Positions 61,384-64,000 of a stretch of 64,000 nt of DNA are shown one piece after another. This DNA comes from Diprion similis (taxonomy: Eukaryota; Arthropoda; Insecta; Hymenoptera; Diprionidae): the NCBI RefSeq assembly GCF_021155765.1, contig NC_060108.1:17447025-17511024 (forward strand), written 5' to 3'. Positions within the stretch are counted from its first letter, which is position 1. Each line of letters opens with the position of its first letter. Under the pieces are notes generated by a model. The model did not search any database. It was not told where the DNA came from and saw nothing but the letters and a program-made list of their open reading frames with translations. Made by a program: the position numbers and the translations under genes.

Positions 61384-62308
61384 AAACTTATTTAAGGTAT
61401 TTTTATACAATTCAGTAAGATAAGAAGTACATAATCAGCAAAATCTTTCAATAAGATACCCACTTTTAATACATTGAAATTGTTAATAGATACAACAGAA
61501 AACAATTTTTAAAACTTTTTTCGTTAAGTGTAGTATACCAAAATTATTACCAGACTCATAATGTTCTAGTAAGCATCGATTTTACCCCAATCGTTAATTT
61601 TAACCCCTATAATATACAGTGCCGTATAACATGGCTCGGTCTCAGTTAACATCATAACAATATTTTAATCACGGCAATTGGCCAATATTGAACAACAGAT
61701 TTACAATATAACTATCGCGGAAACAAGTCCATAATTATAATTTAATTTGGTTGGTTTTACGCTTTTCTGTAACTGATAAAATAGTTTTCGGAATGTCAAT
61801 GAAAAATGTAAAAAAGTTTGGTACATCAGAAATCCTAAAAGTTATTCAGGAAAATTGGAGAACTGTCGGTATATGCTCGAATACAATTTTATCAGCCATA
61901 AAGGCTTTTCAACGAAAGTACATACTTTTCGAGCAATTAAAAAATAATAAGATAATCAAGCAGACGTTGCATTAACCCTTCACGGTCACACTTATTTTTT
62001 GTTTCATAAGAAATACATCGCCTCTAGGGACGAAATTGTGCCTATCGTGCCCATGTTGCCGCGCTCAGTTAAGTTTTACATTTCTCCGACAATCTGGTAG
62101 ATTTTTCTCTAAAGATTACATCAAACAGCATGTCCTGGAAAATTCTTACAAAGTCTGTGAATCTGTGAAAAAAATGTCTAAAATACCGACATATTTTTAG
62201 TGTTTTAGCTGAGCTTTCAAAGAAACACTTTGACTTCACTTCTATTGCTAATTTATAATAATGCACTGACAATTCGTGATATGTAGTACACTAACCTGAA
62301 ATGGTCAA
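61384..62308. other. Convergent intergenic between Bok-like gene and IFT80
   Basis: The two genes converge here, so it contains both 3' UTRs. The 74-codon plus-strand frame at 61751-61975 and the 67-codon minus frame at 62069-62272 lack family resemblance. Nothing else is seen. Confidence 0.5.
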
Positions 62309-64000
62309 TTACAGTTCCAAGAAGTTCAACTTCTCAGATTCGTTGTCAAGCTTTTCTGGCTCATCAGTTGGTTCGGACACTGAGTGAACTTCCTAGCCAC
62401 CCATAAAAAAAAAATTCTTTATTGAAACGTGAGCTGGTTAAGAATAAGAAAAATAGTGCGTGATAAATTAATATTTTGAGTGTTCTGAATGTTGAGTGAC
62501 TGAGTAAAATAGAACAAATAATCCTCACCTGTCCATTCAATGTATTTGCCGTCAGACTTAAATATAATTGATTGGTTTCTTGTTTATTAAGAATACGAAG
62601 ATACTTTTTACGAGCCTGTAATACCGTATCCAACTCTTTCTTATGCCTAGTTGCGAGCTCCAATGCCCTGTCATAAAAGCGTAAATCAACTGTACTTATT
62701 GATCGGATATTTAATAGTATCAAAATTCACAGAACGATAACCTATCATGAATGTACCTGTTCCAGTTGTATATTTTGATATTGGCATGAATCGCTTCAAC
62801 GACTAAGCCATTTTGCAGGAGAATTCCCTCTGCAGCCAACAAATCACCTGCCAATAAAGCCATTCCAGCCAGCTTTTCGATTTTATTTGGTAAGAGCTGG
62901 CAAAAATGTAATTGTTACGGACAGTGTGGTTGGAAGCTCTTTTAATAAGCATGGTGTGAAATGTTATTTTTCAACTACCATTAGAAAGAGTATGTTAGCA
63001 ATATCTGATTGTTCATAAGTTACAGCTGTAGTTTTCTCACCTTAATGTACTGAATATAATCAACCTTATCAAATCTGCCGATAGCAGCATAGGCCTCTTC
63101 TGCAGCGCTTAATTCTTTGGCATCTGTTGCCATAACTGCCATAGAAGTCCACAGTATTTCATTCTAAGTAAAAATGAATATCTTGTAAGCTATGTAGCAT
63201 AGAAATATAAATAGTCCCATACTTGTAGTATGTAAAACTTTGTCATACAACTTGTAATATAAAAATGAAAGTTCTTGTAATGATTAATGCGCTTGTCTGT
63301 AAAAATGTTCTAGATCAAACTGCTAAAGACTGAATGAAATCACTATCATTGATTTTTTAATTCAAACAAGATATTTACCTGTGCAATTCGACATAAGGAA
63401 AGTGCCTCTTGCCATCTACTATTTATTACATGGTGGTGTAAACTGGTAAAGAAAGTATAAAAGGCAGATGTAACTAGAGCACCATCTCCTCGCCTCACAG
63501 TAACTAATCCTCCCTGAACGCTCACTATACCTGGTTGCTTTCCAAATTCGCTATGGATTCACAAAGTCATTAGAATTACACACGTGTATTATAAATGAAG
63601 GACTTGTGTGGAAACACTAATTTGTTACATGGGTAACATTATTGATTTTACCTGTTGTTTTTATCAATTCTTGTTTTTCGAATCATTTTTTTATCGCTGT
63701 AATGTACACAACTTGGACATAGCCAAACAGAGAGGGTGACATCTAACATTGCTGCTAAGATATTGGCGTCTGTAGCCCATTGAATACTTTGAGCCATAAC
63801 AGCTGTAACGATACTTGAGTAAGAATTCAAATTTGTAATTGATTTGACCATCATAGGGCTAATTTAAAGCGCATACCAATCTTGCAAACTCTTCCAAAAC
63901 CAGCAGTTCGAATTGATATTAGAAATAAGTCTCTATTAACATCAATGACTGCTAGTTGTCGCTCAGTCACACTACCAACATGATTCAATGCAAGCTGAGA
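62309..64000 (-). CDS. IFT80: Intraflagellar transport protein 80, C-terminal part
   Basis: IFT80 (fly Oseg5) is an IFT-B component needed for ciliogenesis; in insects it acts in sensory-neuron cilia. Seven exons join in phase: beyond 64000 to 63877, 63802-63652, 63550-63379, 63163-63041, 62896-62757, 62667-62529 and 62392-62309, coding the last 310 aa. The gene is cut by the right edge of the window, so the N-terminal WD40 repeats are missing. Diagnostic text includes ALNHVGSVTERQLAVIDVNR, SIQWATDANILAAMLDV, GIVSVQGGLVTVRRGDGALV, the helical-repeat region AMALLAGD-like (LAGMALLAGDLLAAEGILLQ) and ELATRHKKELDTVLQARKKY. The C-terminus is acidic (SEPTDEPEKLDNESEKL). Confidence 0.94.

Noticed and set aside
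1..64000. tRNA, rRNA, CRISPR, intact transposon or viral genes
   Set aside because: I looked for cloverleaf-like, array-like, long terminal repeat and polymerase/transposase signals and saw none that could be supported by eye.

Overview
The window is nuclear DNA from an insect. Genes are split by short GT-AG introns, and the products are clearly animal/insect: Asp, Mo25, the m6A-writer subunit Flacc, an arthropod-type SMYD, an Eyes-shut-like protein, Skywalker and a Bok-like Bcl-2 protein. AT-rich intergenic DNA, compact introns and short spacing make me lean towards Hymenoptera (sawfly-like). That lineage call is inference; no marker in the window proves it. I found no bacterial operon, CRISPR array, rRNA or autonomous transposon.

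Layout, left to right (coding spans): Prx6 1-Cys peroxiredoxin (958-2489, -); asp (3208-9941, +), divergent from Prx6; Mo25/CAB39 (10945-12851, -), convergent with asp; a 161-bp inverted repeat at 14093-14253; flacc/ZC3H13 (14590-19380, +); a SmydA-8-like SET protein (19575-21502, -); an eyes-shut-like secreted EGF/LamG protein (22491-27376, +); ATPAF2 (27569-29147, -), tail to tail with it; about 5.5 kb without convincing coding sequence (29.1-34.7 kb) but with splice-site pairs and two local repeat arrays; a 48-aa TOM6 gene (34697-35034, -); mars/HURP (37461-40684, -); skywalker/TBC1D24 (44641-53320, +) with a 4.8-kb intron holding three frame-preserving cassette-exon candidates; about 7 kb of very AT-rich DNA; a Bok-like Bcl-2 gene (60346-61383, +); and the 3' part of IFT80 (62309 to beyond 64000, -).

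All multi-exon models were built by hand. I matched reading phase across GT-AG junctions and checked that the joined protein runs through without a stop. Almost every junction closes in phase, so exon boundaries are good to the base except where stated. UTR limits are not known.

By function the block mixes mitosis genes (asp, mars), mitochondrial biogenesis (TOM6, ATPAF2), apoptosis (Bok-like), redox defence (Prx6), RNA modification (flacc), synaptic vesicle trafficking (skywalker) and cilia/sensory function (IFT80, eys-like). I see no evidence that they form one pathway. The most unusual signals are the candidate skywalker microexons, the exact 243-bp triplication inside asp, the GC-AG intron in ATPAF2, the 161-bp foldback, and the motif arrays at 32.1-32.9 kb.
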